A stretch of 64,000 bases of DNA from Gossypium raimondii (lineage: Eukaryota > Streptophyta > Magnoliopsida > Malvales > Malvaceae), in assembly GCF_025698545.1 (NCBI RefSeq), contig NC_068571.1, positions 46,161,733-46,225,732 on the forward strand. Reading direction: 5' to 3'. The notes below the pieces were generated by a model that had not been told where the DNA came from, did no database searches, and was given only the letters and a program-made list of their open reading frames with translations. Positions 35,881-47,989 of this stretch are shown one piece after another. The translations under genes were made by a program, and so were the position numbers. Numbering within the stretch: position 1 is the first letter of the stretch; the number at the start of each line of letters is the position of its first letter.

Positions 35881-38800
35881 TTAAGAAGTAATATTATAAT
35901 GGGTGATCCGGATTTCATCTTCAGGCGTAGTGGGAGGATGAGTCTTGTTCCTCAGCCTCAACTGCAAGTACTCACTGTATTGAAAACCTCTGTATTTGGG
36001 TGACTCGCCGATGTCTTTAGTGAAGTGTGGCAATGGTTCAACCCATTTATCTCCCTGCAAGTTATAGAAGAAAGCAAAAGAGTATCTGCTTCTTCCTTTA
36101 GGCCTCACCACTCTGTGTGTCGCGCTTTTGAATTTATTGTTGCTCAATACCTTTGCCACAATCGTTTCCATCACCAAAACAGTCAATCAATTCTCAGGAA
36201 ATGTAATGTATTTCGTATACAATGGCAATGTTTTTGGAATGGTACCATCTGTCTCTCGATGGTCTAATTTAAATCAAATAAATTATTAAAAATTAAAATA
36301 TATATATAAAATTTGATTTGTGGGTTTTTCGTCTTTTCGAATCCGTACTTCTATCCTTTTTCGATTCAATCATTTTGACAACCGATCCAGTCTAATTCAG
36401 AAAACATTGGCAACTAGAGTCCTTTCTTAAAAGAGGAAGATGGTTACTATGTACAAAGGTAAAATAAGAGAAGTTTACTTTATGAAAGTAAAGAAGTTAA
36501 TCCAGTTTAATAACATAATTAAATTCTTAAATTGAAACTTAATAATTCAACCATTTATATGTAAATAATTAATAAAGTAGTTCGTTTCAAATTAATGTAT
36601 TTATTAATAATTGAATTTCTCAATCTTCGTAAAGTATAAACACTAGATTAATAAAGAGATTAATCTCACAATTTCAATGAAGTAGAAAGATGGAATTCAT
36701 CGTTAGACCAAATTAATAAATATTATGTTTTAAATTTTAAAATGATTACTTTACGGTTAATATTTAATATACTGTCGGTAAATAAATCTCGTGTACCATC
36801 AATTAACCATAGTAAGCTACCTCATAATTTAATAAAATAAACAACTTGTCACACCTCGAAAATCAACGAATTCGAAAAGGTGAGTAAAATAGGTATGTAT
36901 GTTGTTGGGTGTGCTGTGGTAACATAATCTGCCACCCTATTAGCCTAATGGCGAGTTAGAGAATTGACGTATACATGCAATTCTTTTTTGTAGTTTCAGA
37001 ACTTAACGTGATGTACTGGGTGAATTACCCATACATGTTGATTTTTAACTAAATTTATCAGATTAGATTGGATTTTTCAAAATTTACCGGAATGGACTGG
37101 TTTTAAAGAAAGTGTGTGAAAAGTTGGACACGTTTTTAGCGGATTTTGCAAGAAAACGCTTCTAGTTTGACGCGCTTTCTTACTTAGTCAATAAAGCGCG
37201 TCCAGTTGGACACATTTGTCCTATGTTCTCTCCTCGATCAGTTTAGGATTTTGTTAGGGTTTTAGTTTTAGGGTGTTTTTTTTAGATTTTTTAATTTTTT
37301 ATATTCTTTTAAGATTTTTTAATATTTTTATATTTGTTGAAAATATAAATTTTGGAATTTTTATAAATATTTTGAATTACTCGTGTGATTTTTTTTTTTG
37401 TTAAGAGAGATCAATTTGTTTATTTTCAAAATTAACAGAGACCAAAAAGGTATTTACACCAATCTGTTATTCAAATTGTAAAATTTAACTCGATTCAAAC
37501 TCGAATAATTTGAAATTCAATTTTTTTTCGATTTTTTCGAATCAAATCGGGTTTTACTCGCCCATAAAACAACGAAATATACTAAAAAAACGTGCATATT
37601 TTTTAAAATATTCCTAGGATATCTGACCAATTCTGGGGTGAGGGACAATTCTGCAGGGTGTTGACAATGGGAAATTTTGGGACCTGAAATTTCGTCCAAT
37701 TAAACACGCTTTGCTAACTTAGTAGGAAAACACATCAAGCTGGAAGCGTTTTCCTACAAAATTCACAAAAACATGTTCATATTCTCTTTCCAAAATCCAT
37801 CTATTCTGGTAAATTTTGAAAAAAATCAACCTAATCTGATAACTTTGGTTAAAAATCAACATATATGGTAATTCAGCCTGATGTACTGTGTAATTCTTAA
37901 TATAAAATATCTTAATAATTTAATGGGCTATGTGAACTTTTTTATATTAAGTAACTTTTATAACAAAGAAAAATAAGTGATGTTGTATTACCTGAATAAC
38001 ATCGCTTATGTTGACCACTAATGTGCCTTTTGCAGGGATCACAGGGATCCATTCCCCATCCTTACGAACTTCTAAACCACCTGCTTCGTCCTGGAACACC
38101 AAGCTGATGCAATTTGAATCTTCATGTTCTGTTAGTCCATTGTTCTCAGATTCAGTAGCTGGGAAGTAACGAAGTGCTACCATGAAATCCCAGCTCCGAT
38201 CATGATTGTATTCTTTGAGGAAATTAGGAGGGAGACCCAAGCACTGATTCACAATCGTCTCCACAAGTAGACCTGTTTCTCTCAACTTGGAGAAAACATC
38301 TTCCAACACACGTCTACCAAAGCCAACGAATCAAATCAAATAAGGCGAGGTTTATGGTAACAGTACTAACAACACTTGAATTGTATTTTGCCCCGCTATT
38401 TAAAAAATACACAAATTAGTCTTAGACATTAGATCAAAGAGTAAATTGATTATTTTTATTAAAATTTTCATCTATCTTTTCAGTTAAAAATCGGTCTCTT
38501 TACTTCAAAATGAGATACACATAGTACATTGATACATTACGTGTAACTCTTTAATTATTATGCTAGTCATATTAATATTTAACAATAAAAATGAGACTAA
38601 TTTCTACCTCCGATATAATTTATATAGATTAATTTATTTATTTTTAAAGTATAGGGATAAAATATAATTTAACTCACCACCTCCATGATTATATAGAGAG
38701 AGAGAGAAACATACTTGAAATCAGGTGGGTTTTGAGGGAAAACATTGAAGGTAGATCCTGGTGGAAACATCAATAGATACTCATTCTTGTCAGGCGATTG

Positions 38801-39067
38801 TTGGGGCTGTGTGTTGTAACCAGCAGGAAGTGGTGCATTTGAGGCTGGACTGCTTTTCAGTTTCTCGTCAGAAGGATACTCGAAGAAAACTTTGGAGAGC
38901 TCCAGGGCTCGTTGCAGCAAGTTTATGGGGACACCATGGTTCACAATTTGGAAGAACCCATACTCGGAACACGCCTTGGTAATGACTTCCATGGCCTTTT
39001 TCTTGCCATCTTCATCATTTTTGGTGAAAGGTGAGAGATCTACAGTGGGAATCAAGGGCTCTGCCAT
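35881..39067 (-). CDS. 2-oxoglutarate/Fe(II)-dependent dioxygenase, three exons
   Basis: Exons 39067-38715, 38313-37992 and 36150-35881 splice in phase (codon split AA|A at intron 1, phase 0 at intron 2) to 314 residues, normal for the family. The N-terminal DIOX_N part runs from PTVDLSPF (residues 7-14) through GFFQIVNHGV (37-46). The 2OG-FeII_Oxy core carries the iron ligands H181-x-D183 and H237 and the 2-oxoglutarate motif R247-x-S249, so it looks catalytically competent. This soluble superfamily hydroxylates or desaturates flavonoids, hormones and alkaloids; the substrate cannot be read from sequence. An upstream in-frame ATG at 39079 would add MVLL; 39067 is preferred because MAEPLIPTVDL fits the usual N-terminus. 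Intron 1 (401 bp) is mostly a MITE, and intron 2 (1841 bp) holds a foldback element with a hAT-related end. Confidence 0.92.
37011..37893. mobile_element. Foldback element with long inverted repeats in dioxygenase intron 2
   Basis: A left arm (about 37011-37215) and a right arm (about 37690-37893) are inverted copies about 200 bp long. Paired phrases include 'catgttgatttttaac' with 'gttaaaaatcaacatat', and 'aaaacgcttctag' with 'ctggaagcgtttt'. Long TIRs of this size suggest a Mutator-like or foldback element; no transposase is present. The ORF at 37517-37699 is incidental. Confidence 0.7.
37485..37565. mobile_element. Terminal fragment related to the hAT-type element
   Basis: 'aactcgattcaaactcg' followed by 'tttttttcgattttttcga' and 'gggttttactcgccc' closely resembles the right end of the element at 9243-10456 ('gagttttactcacccct'). 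Only one end was recognised. It sits between the arms of the foldback element, so it is probably nested there. Confidence 0.55.
38375..38680. mobile_element. Foldback MITE, family copy 1, in dioxygenase intron 1
   Basis: Left arm 'ttgtattttgccccgctat' pairs with right arm 'agggataaaatataattta'. The inner phrases 'gacattagatcaaagagtaa' and 'attacgtgtaact' are shared with copies at 44695-44985 and 53405-53695. It accounts for about three quarters of the 401-bp intron. Confidence 0.7.
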
Positions 39068-39417
39068 AAGTAAAACCAAGTTCTGTTTTGAATCGAGACA
39101 CTCTCAGGCAGGAGGACATTTTGTATATAAAGACACCATTCTGGCAACTCCAAAATCAACCACCTACTTTTGTCTTTTCAACTGTGTCTTGGTGTGATTG
39201 GCAAGATACCTTTTTTCTTTTTATCTCACAAATATTTACTCAACTACAGAACTACAAAAATCAGACTGCCATGAAAACATAGTTAAAATATTAACTAGAC
39301 TGCCATTTATGAAATTTTCTTTCTTTATCTCCCCTTTGATAATACTAAACTCACACCACCAAGACTTTAAAATTTCTAAGATCAAACTCTTTTTTATACA
39401 TAATAATATTGTCACTG

Positions 39418-39456
<39 letters not shown>

Positions 39457-40404
39457 CTCATGAGAAAGTGGATGTATAGTAATTGAAAAATTCATAATTG
39501 AAATTTTCAGAACTAAACTAGTAATCGAATCGATCAAACCATCAATTCACTAATTTAATCAATTCATAGGATTCAATTCAATAAATTATTAAAAAAATTA
39601 AAATATTTAAAAAATCAAAGCAATTAATTTTTAACTCGATTCAATCAATCCGGATCAATTCACAAAGTCAACCAATCTGAATTTTTTTTCAAAACCGATT
39701 TTTTATTCAACAACTGGTGGAGTTTTGGATTAAACAAGCTGACGAATAAGTCAAAAAAATTGTCCAAGTAAAATTCAAATATCTTGATGCTTGATTAAAT
39801 GATTAAAGTCGCAACGCATTTTAAAATTTACAAACTCAAACTTAGATGAACATAAAAATTAGATTACTTTTTACTAAATAAACGGCTTTAATCGAAAAAA
39901 ATCAAAACATGCAACTGCAAATGGTTGGTGAAAAGAACACCCTTGGTTTAATCAAATTGATTCAGAATCATGTTTAAAGAAAAATGATCTTGAAAAAGAA
40001 ATGCAATAACTAGGGAAAAACTATTAGCCATATGCATTAAACGTCAATTCCATTTTACCAATATATCATAAATTAATCATTGATAAATTCACACGTCAGC
40101 TCAATAGCAACAAATATAATCTATTCTGCATTTTACACACTAATTAAACAAAACTATAAATGAAGGCCAGAACTCCAGTATTATGCAGAAAATTTCTTGA
40201 CACCCGCAGAGAGGAAAACCTGAAAAAAGGTAAAAGATATGGGCAAGGATAAATGAGTCAATGCCAACTTGTTATAAAGCAAAGAAAGCTATCTTGAATT
40301 TGGTTATCCTCCCCGTAACAACAGCATCTAGGAGACAACTTTACACTAAGTTCTTACTTAAAGCAAGGTAAGCAACAAGTATGATTAAAAGGCCAGCAGC
40401 GAAT
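39068..40404. other. Intergenic region between the dioxygenase and NRP genes
   Basis: It should contain the dioxygenase 5' region and the 3' UTR of the minus-strand NRP gene (probably about 40150-40404). It holds an (AAT)n microsatellite at 39418-39457. The plus-strand ORFs at 38761-39422 are shadows of the dioxygenase exon and its upstream region. Confidence 0.5.
39418..39457. repeat. (AAT)n microsatellite
   Basis: About 13 uninterrupted ATA/AAT triplets, 350 bp upstream of the dioxygenase start. Confidence 0.95.
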
Positions 40405-43400
40405 TTAGTTATCATTATCGTCATCTTCATCATCATCATCATCATCATCATCCTCGTCATCATCTTTTCCCTGTCAGTAGACAGACATTAATGATTTTAG
40501 GAATGTACTTGTAAATGATCTAAACATACTGCATCAACCTGATGAGTATATGTAACTTACAAAATTTCGATAGTCTGATATTTTTAGTCTTTAAATATAG
40601 AATAGCTCATTTAGCCATTAGCATTTTGACTGCAAATTGTTCCGTCAGACAAATTCACAGAAAATAGGAACAAAAGAAGACCTAGATGCAAGTATTCACC
40701 ATGAATAAAGAGAAAAGGCATCTAATGCTTTCAGAAATCAAAACTTCCATCGTTGTAATATAGACCTCATTTCCCCCGCATTCTTTTATACCACCACTAA
40801 ATCAATGACTTCATCAATCAATATACCAAACTATAAGCATCTTCAATCTGTGACCTGACTCTTAAATTCGGTTAATGAGTATTCAACTCACAACTAATCT
40901 TTCTCTACATGAAATGAATTTCAAACAATTACCTTATCTCAAATTATATTTATCATACACCAGGCAACTGCAAGCTCAAATTGCTTCTTCATCCAATGTA
41001 TGGTTTAAAAATGTTGAATCAAGTAGAGAGTCGTAGAGCTAAGCTGACCCGACATAATCTAAATGGTATGCACACAAGACAAGATCCATATATACAATCC
41101 CACTGGTTTCTGTCAGTAGGATAACCCTTGACCAATATTGGTCTCTAATGCATTCATGTATCCTAAGCCCAAAACATAAAACATGTTGTAGGAAAATGAA
41201 TCTAGGTCCTCTATCTTGATTCAATGACTTCTCTAGTACTAATATGACAAACATTGGGATGCTAGTATATTCACATAATCCAATGGGTTTATTCCACATT
41301 ACTTTAGCAAAATCAATGCAAGAATTTTATCAAAAGAAACCAGCCCATTATAGCATACACTACACCGTAAAGTAGTTGGAATACTGTGGGTTAATGTAAT
41401 GCCATTATAAAGAGGAGAATTCATAATTTACAAAATAAAGTAAACCGTTTTCAATAACTAAGTAAAATACTTATTAGAAGAACCAGTTAAATAGATACAA
41501 GTCAAGTCTAACAAGCAACATAAAACAGCAGGCTCTTGCAAGTATAGTTGACGCCTGTCAGCTTAATTTATAACCACCTGAGCAAAAGGAGATGAGTAAT
41601 TAAATCCTGATCACCATATACTAGCAGGAAAAGGATACCATTCTTGTCAATATTCTGATTTTTGTTATTAACAAAACCTAGTTCCATTGATAAACTCACA
41701 TTTAAACTGGTAAGTATAGTTCCCGGTTCCCCCAAACATATCTAGATAAAAATAGTACGCAATCATTGGTGAAAAACAAACAAAACAAATATTAAAAAAA
41801 AGACTAAAACCTACAGCCATGCAATTTTTATCTGAAAAGAAAAAAAATCCTAGTAAAAATGGTACATGAAATACATGTATTAAGTTTTTCACAGAAACAA
41901 AAAACTTCAAAAAAGGGTTTTACCTCTTCATCACCATCAAAATCCTCTTCATCAGCCTCCTGCATCAAGTTGACAAAAACAATTAGCACAGGAAGCAAAA
42001 CTGATCAAACAACAGGTATATAACAAAATCAGGGGAAGAAGCCAGAAGATAAAGAAGTTACATTGTTGAAATAAGTGAGTGGGTTGGGCCACAAATCCTC
42101 CTTGATAATCTCTGCTACCTGTAATGCTTATCAGGTGAAAGTTTAGATCAGCTCTGTTAGAAAATAAGTAGAAGTCTACAGATAGATAGTGCATGCAGAG
42201 AGAATTTACTTCATCATGAATTTCATCCATGTCATCTTTCTGATGAGCATCAGTAAACCAGGTAAAGAAACTGCATTCACACATGTACCAAATTTAGTAT
42301 AATATAGAGCTAATTGGAAGCATGACCGAGAATTAAAGAATCAATACAACACAGAACCTAACACTTGCGATTATAATGCAACTTCAAAGAACCTAACAAG
42401 TATGTATAAATACAAAGCATTTATACGTACACAATAAAATATTTGCCAAGATATTGCAGTAACCAAAGCTTTACTAGAGTAACTAGACCAGGACTAAATA
42501 ACACATAATACATGTATAGAACACTAAAAAGGAAACTGAATCTCTCATTGCTTGGCTCAATAAAACAGAAGATAACTTGTAAAAGGAATTATATTACTAT
42601 AAAAGGCTAGTTTAGAATACAAAAAGAATATAGTATAAATATTGAGAAAATAGTACCAAAATTACAACATTTTACAACCTGAAGATATTAAATAAACTAA
42701 TCTTGAGTTTTATGTTATGAAGTTCTAAGACAGAAAATTAATTGACAGGTATGATCAACAAACCTTTCTTCAGCAAGTTGCCGCTTGTATCCTTTCTTCT
42801 CATGATTAACTCCATTTGGTAAGCCCTTAACATTGGAGGAGAGTAATTTATAATATACGAGGGAAACAGATACCTATAAGAAGAATAGCCATCAAAAGAG
42901 GATAAGCCCTCACCATGCCTTCTTTCCACTTGATTTGGGTGGCAGTAATTTTAGTTCCTTCGTCATGGAAGGTGAAGGTCTTTGTAAGCTTTGAATCTTC
43001 AAAATACGGATTGGGATTGAAGTTCTGAGAAATTATAATCAAATTCAATCAGCAAGCCATCAAGACAGATTAGAGATGAATTATGATTCTACTACCAACC
43101 AGCGGAGTGCAAGAAAGTAAGAGCAGTTTCAGTTTCCTACAAAAAAGGTAAGAAAAGGAACATGAAAGAACTTACAAATGTAATAGAGTACCCGGATTTC
43201 AGATCTTTAAAATCCTCCACTTCAAGTGAAGTAATATGCTTGAATATCTACCAGGTAATAATAGTTGAAAATAAGTAGACGAAGAAATAAGACAACAGTT
43301 CCATCTAAAATTACATAACAGGAAAACATCCAGAATTACATTTAAAATATAAACCAAAAATCAGTTTTGCAAAGTAAACTATGAACAGGAGGAAAGTTTT

Positions 43401-44314
43401 CACTTGAGGAGAGAAGTGACTTTACACCTCCTGATCCTCTTCAGTCAAAAGATCACCAAGAGCAGGATGACTCAAGAACTGCACATCAAGAAGGCCTGTG
43501 AATCTAAACATGATTCTAAAACATGGAGAAAGCAATAAGATAAGGTCCAATAAATTATTACGAAAAAATAGAAACACTTACAGCTGTTAACCAGAAATCA
43601 GGGATCTTCTTAATGATGTCTTTCCGTGTATCATAGACTGGTCTGCGTACCTCATTGTACTTCTGCTCCACTTCCAAGACTTCCTCACTCGCCTCCTCAT
43701 TAATCTAATTATACCAAAACGGAACAAACGTATCCGTCAACATTAAATCACCTTCTCCATAATAAGGCACAATAACCTAAAATGACCCCTACAACCCCCA
43801 TCACCCACCCCCCAAAAAAGAAGATTCAGGAAGCAAGAGGAACAGAACAATTAAAAGACTTGAGCTTTCAACAATGAATTCAGATGTATACAACAAATAA
43901 TCAACATATAAATCCGATCAGATACAGAAACTAAGAGTAACACAATAATATTTTAACATTTATTTTATTTGCCAATGATAGAAATTACAACAATATTGAT
44001 ACTTAAATCATTTCAAACAACTTTCAATTAAATTTATCCCAGTAAATCAAAATGAAATCCAAATTTAAAAAAAAAATCAAATTCCACAAGCAGTTTTCTT
44101 GAAGTTCTCATAAACCCTAATTTAAAATATATATATGCATAGTATATAAATTATCGTAAAATGCAAACAGAAAAATAAAATGAACCTTCTCAAGCTCGTC
44201 TTGGATCTCTTGAAGCTTTTCAATGGAAAGGACGAGGTCTTTATCGATTTGTTCAGAGTTCTCTTCTTCTCCTTTCTCTGTTAATTTCACCTTCTTTCCT
44301 TTGTCCGCCACCAT
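40405..44314 (-). CDS. NRP1: NAP1-related protein (SET/NRP histone chaperone), ten exons
   Basis: Exons 44314-44186, 43704-43582, 43478-43428, 43247-43176, 43024-42914, 42825-42764, 42270-42210, 42118-42062, 41959-41924 and 40470-40405 join in frame, all with GT..AG borders, to 255 residues (Arabidopsis NRP1 is of nearly the same length). Seen: the N-terminal '[23 protein letters not shown]' dimerisation helix region, '[18 protein letters not shown]', '[15 protein letters not shown]', '[11 protein letters not shown]', 'FFTWFTD', '[18 protein letters not shown]', and an acidic tail (about residues 224-255), the last 21 residues coming from exon 10. The family is nuclear and binds H2A-H2B, acting in nucleosome assembly, cell-cycle control in roots and DNA repair. 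The tail exon is separated by a 1.45-kb intron and encoded by a (GAT)n-rich tract. NRP1 versus NRP2 cannot be distinguished. ORFs inside the introns are chance. Confidence 0.96.
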
Positions 44315-44411
44315 CTTATCTTTCTCTCACCAAATTTAAAAAAAAAAAACAATCCCTAAAAATTCAGGTTTCCCGGTTTTGCTCCTTTCTCTTTGTTTTC
44401 TATTCTCTCTA

Positions 44412-44420
44412 AAACCCTAA
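44412..44420 (-). promoter_or_regulatory. Telo-box AAACCCTAA in the NRP 5' region
   Basis: AAACCCTAA reads on the plus strand at 44412-44420, about 100 bp upstream of the NRP start codon and next to a CT-rich stretch. Telo-boxes near transcription starts are typical of plant genes tied to proliferation and histone supply. It may be promoter or 5' UTR. Confidence 0.5.
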
Positions 44421-44694
44421 ATTTTCTTCTTCTTTTTTTTTTCTTAGATATCTACGACGGGGAAAAGTGAGTAAGGACAAAATGCAAAGGTTTTGGGAGT
44501 TGCAATCTGCTCTGTTTGGGATATTTTTGAGAATATGCAAATGGACCAATAAAAAGCTGAAAGGTGGACATTGTATGGTATTATTGTCATTACAAACCAT
44601 GATAATAACGGAACTTTCGGAGATTCCTTTTCAGAACTAGCATCGGAATCTATAAATTACTTCACTCTTGAAAAAGTATTATAAAAGTTTTTTT

Positions 44695-44985
44695 TATTAA
44701 GAGTCGAATTATATTTTATCGCTTTATTTAAAAAATAGATAAATTAATCTTTATACATTAGATCAATGAGTAAGTTGTTACTTTTGTTAAGAATTACATT
44801 CATTTCTACTATCAAAAATTGGTCATTGTACGCCCAAATGAGGTACACGTGCCACGTGTAACTTCCTAATCATTCTATCAACCAAATTATTTTTTAATAA
44901 TAAAAAAAGATAAAATTTTTAACAAAAATTATCAGTTTATTTTTTTATCTAATGTACAAAGACTAATTTTACTTTTACTTCTACT
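44695..44985. mobile_element. Foldback MITE, family copy 2, upstream of NRP
   Basis: Left arm 'taaattaatctttatacatt' and right arm 'ctaatgtacaaagactaatt' are inverted copies around a 'gtacacgtgccacgtgtaac' core. It lies about 380 bp upstream of the NRP ATG. It shares arms and core with 38375-38680 and 53405-53695. Confidence 0.75.
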
Positions 44986-45089
44986 CATACTCCTATTCCT
45001 ACACCTACTCCTACTCCTATATCAATCGGAGTGAAGACACACCACCTTCTTTGCTTCTCACAATTTCGTCATTGTCTCCAACTTCAAAC

Positions 45090-45591
45090 TCATGTCGAAC
45101 ACCCATGTTTAACTCATCTGCTTAATAACGGTGGAATGACCCTCATCCTTGAGCTTGGGAATATCATGCTCAACCTTTTCCATCGGAGTGTTCATTGTGG
45201 CTTGGCATTAGATGACTTCTAATAATTGCTTCAATGTATTGGACATGGAGGACATAGCAGCTTGGCACAAAGACATGCTCTTCTCCAACATTCCAACCCG
45301 TGTAGCAAGAGATGGGTCTTCTATGCACTCGTCACTCTCCATGTTACTTTTCGAATAATTATATGGAGAATATGAATTTTGCTTCGAATAACTAGCCGAC
45401 TACTCGGGATTGTAGCTATTTGCACCATCTGCATACCTATACGACCCATGAGAATTCTCGTATGAATATTTGTGTCATTTATGATCACCATAATAACTCC
45501 AATGGCTCGTCGAATCTCCATTTGTCGAACTCAACTCCTCTTTATAGTTGTACTGATCACCCGACCACATATACCCATTGTTATTAAACAT
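45090..45591 (-). pseudogene. Degraded Tyr/Ser/Asn-rich ORF, possibly a retroelement gag start
   Basis: From ATG at 45591 the minus strand reads a Tyr/Ser/Asn-rich segment ('YNYKEELSSTNGDSTSHW', then 'YSYENSHGSYRYADG'). A helix-prone 'VGMLEKSMSLCQAAMSSM' segment follows, and three in-frame stops interrupt it (about 45479, 45402 and 45221). The composition and the upstream LTR-like DNA on the same strand resemble the gag region of plant gypsy elements. That assignment is an inference; an old host gene fragment is possible. Confidence 0.45.
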
Positions 45592-47230
45592 AATTAAGCT
45601 AAATCTTCAACAAGGAAAATTAAAATAAAAACACAAAAATAAAATACTATACAATGAAATAAAAAGCACTAACTCAAAACACTTTAGTGCGCATGCGCTG
45701 AGGTTGAGAATCAACACAAAACTATCAAAAATAAAGTGGTTATCTGCAAGTGTGACAGGTCAGTTGTAATATTCATAGTATTATAATGGAACACTTTGGA
45801 GTATTCCAATGATCAAACTCAAATGATTGTCAAATTGGTAAATGTGTTTATCAAATTAATTATGAGTTAAGTAATTACTAATCTACTTGAGTCGAAAATT
45901 ATTAGTGCAACCAAATAGACTAAGATTTAAGCTATATCTAAATTAAAAAAAATATCAAACTAACTTTCTTCCTTTTTTACTGGAAACAGTGCAAAATGGA
46001 TTGAAATGATGGTCGAATGATTCATGGTTTTCTAACTAAGCTAATAAACTTATGATGACTATATTGTTTTTCGCTCTTAACTAGGAATCTCCTTTTAGTC
46101 TCATCCTAAACTAAAAGATATCACCTAAGCTCTCATCTCAGTCTCACTTAAGCATAAGATCTATTCTAAGTTTCACTATTCGGCACAAATGTATCACAAT
46201 CCTACATGATAAAGTCTCATCTCGGTCTTATCTATCTAAATCTTTCACTAGAGACGTCAATTCTAGTGTAATATGCAATTTAATACACTTGAACAAGTAA
46301 CTAATCAAGGCATAGATAGTAACTTAATTAAGTAACCCACTTATTAATCAACCAATAAAATGATTCAGCACATGATTAAGCTCAAATTCCACACAAGCAT
46401 TTTAACAAACACATGGTAGACATAAAATATAAAAGATAAAGATTGAGGAAATGCTGATTAATAGATTCAAATATGATGAAACGAGAGAGCTAATCCATCT
46501 CCATCCACAAGGTTCCAGCAAAAATAAAGAAACAAAAATGCTACAACAAAAAGAAAGAAAAATGAAAACCTAAAAAGTACTTTTATCTAACATTGACAAT
46601 TAATCCCTTTAAATGAAAAGTGACTTAAGCTTGTTTGGACACAAACTTGCCTTTGTAGTTTTCCACTCATCAAACTTCTACATTGCGACATTCATAGAAG
46701 TGGGCACGATATTGGCTTTAGGGGTTCTTGATCTTAATAGTACCCCTGGCTTTCTTCACTTCAACCATCAGCAGTGGTATCGCAACCTTGAAGGCTGAGA
46801 GTCGCGGCTTCGAGTTTGGTGTTGCGACACAACACATCGAGTGTCGTAACATCCTCGACAGACTGCTCCAAGTTGGTTTCTCGTTGAATTCTTGCTCCCC
46901 TAAGGTGATAGAGGCTCAATGTCATGACATCCTGGCATCAGTGTCATGATACCGACAACAATTGAGGTCTTCCTTGATGTTTGACCTTAACCATCTCTTT
47001 ACATAACTCAAATCAAACATTAGACTCCCAATGACATAGTTTTGCCTATTTGGGTCTTAAAAGAGTTAAAATACAAGAAAAAAATCATTAACACTAAAAT
47101 TTAAAAATTGATGAAAAAAATTAAAAAGACTCATAAACTACTTGAAAGCAAGCTCATTAAGTATTCAAGAGAGCTTAATTTGACATATTCAATTACGACA
47201 AATCATGTTCCCCGCTAATGTCCATGGTGG
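45592..47230 (-). mobile_element. LTR/leader remnant of a gypsy-type element (minus orientation)
   Basis: On the minus strand the order is a palindrome block (46745-46960), TTTAAA-type TATA (about 46608-46614), a long non-coding leader, then the gag-like ORF at 45591. The leader phrase 'ttacaactgacctgtcacac' followed by 'ttgcagataaccac' aligns with 'ttataacctgactcgtatac' followed by 'ttgcaaacaccgtc' near 49245-49275 on the plus strand, so the two regions are relatives. The 46950-47230 part also matches 12050-12300. Confidence 0.5.
46745..46960. repeat. Iterated palindrome block, core TGTCGCGACA
   Basis: About six related words in 215 bp ('tgttgcgacaca', 'gtgtcgtaacatc', 'atgtcatgacatc', 'gtgtcatgatacc' and others). 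None is perfect here; the shared core is recognisable from the block at 48030-48170. The ORFs at 46613-46949 run through it and are not genes. Confidence 0.6.
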
Positions 47231-47289
47231 TAACGATAAATTCATTTAATCAGGGGCTAAAAATGGTCAATAACAACTGTTGGGGCCTA

Positions 47290-47620
47290 TCAATTTTAGG
47301 TCGAACAATCATGGAATCTTAAGGATGGTAAGTGGAAATTACTTTGGAAATCATGTGACCTTCAAAGAACAAAGCAATTTTTATGGCTTGTAATGCTTGA
47401 AAGACTCATGAAAATTTTTGAAAGATTTAAACGTGGTTTTACTAAGTCAGTAGCTTGTATGTTGTGCGGTGCAGCAACGAAAGATATCATTCATATTCTT
47501 TGGGATTGTAGTATGGCAAAATTAGTTTGGAGCCAAGTCATCTCTTTGTTAAGTAGTATTGGATTTTTATTTGTCCTTAATGGATTAGGTTAGTGTGAAC
47601 TTGCAAAATTCCTTTGGCTA
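47290..47620 (+). pseudogene. LINE ORF2 zf-RVT fragment
   Basis: Translation gives 'WNLKDGKWKLLWK', 'KQFLWLVMLERLM' and the zinc-binding segment 'CMLCGAATKDIIHILWDC' with 'MAKLVW'. This is the same domain as in the LINE relic at 28905-30300 but from a different copy. A stop at 47591 and loss of both flanks make it a fragment. Confidence 0.8.
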
Positions 47621-47989
47621 TGAAATTGAGGGGCTCGATTGGGAAACTTTTTTCATGATTTGTTATTGAAAACTATGGGAAAAAACATAACAGTTACATT
47701 TTTGGGTAAACGAATTATTGTGTGTCTTAATTGGTAGCCCATTGCACAAATTAGGCAGTTTATTTCAAATTGACAAAAGGTCAGGGGAGGGCATTGATCT
47801 GCCATGATTCGTTGTATTCAATTAGACCCAATTCTATAGTTAACAAGCTGGTCTTATAGCAAATTGATATAGTTTTTATTAAGTTTCCCTTCTTAGGACT
47901 TAGTAAATAAAATGAGCATTTTTATATGTTTATGACCTTTTAGGCCAATCTAGGCCTAAGGGGATGCTAACATGTTGATTAAGTGTGCA

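Noticed and set aside
41039..42284. Several 80-110 aa minus ORFs within the NRP gene
   Set aside because: They lie in introns or read through splice junctions; only the parts matching NRP exons are real.
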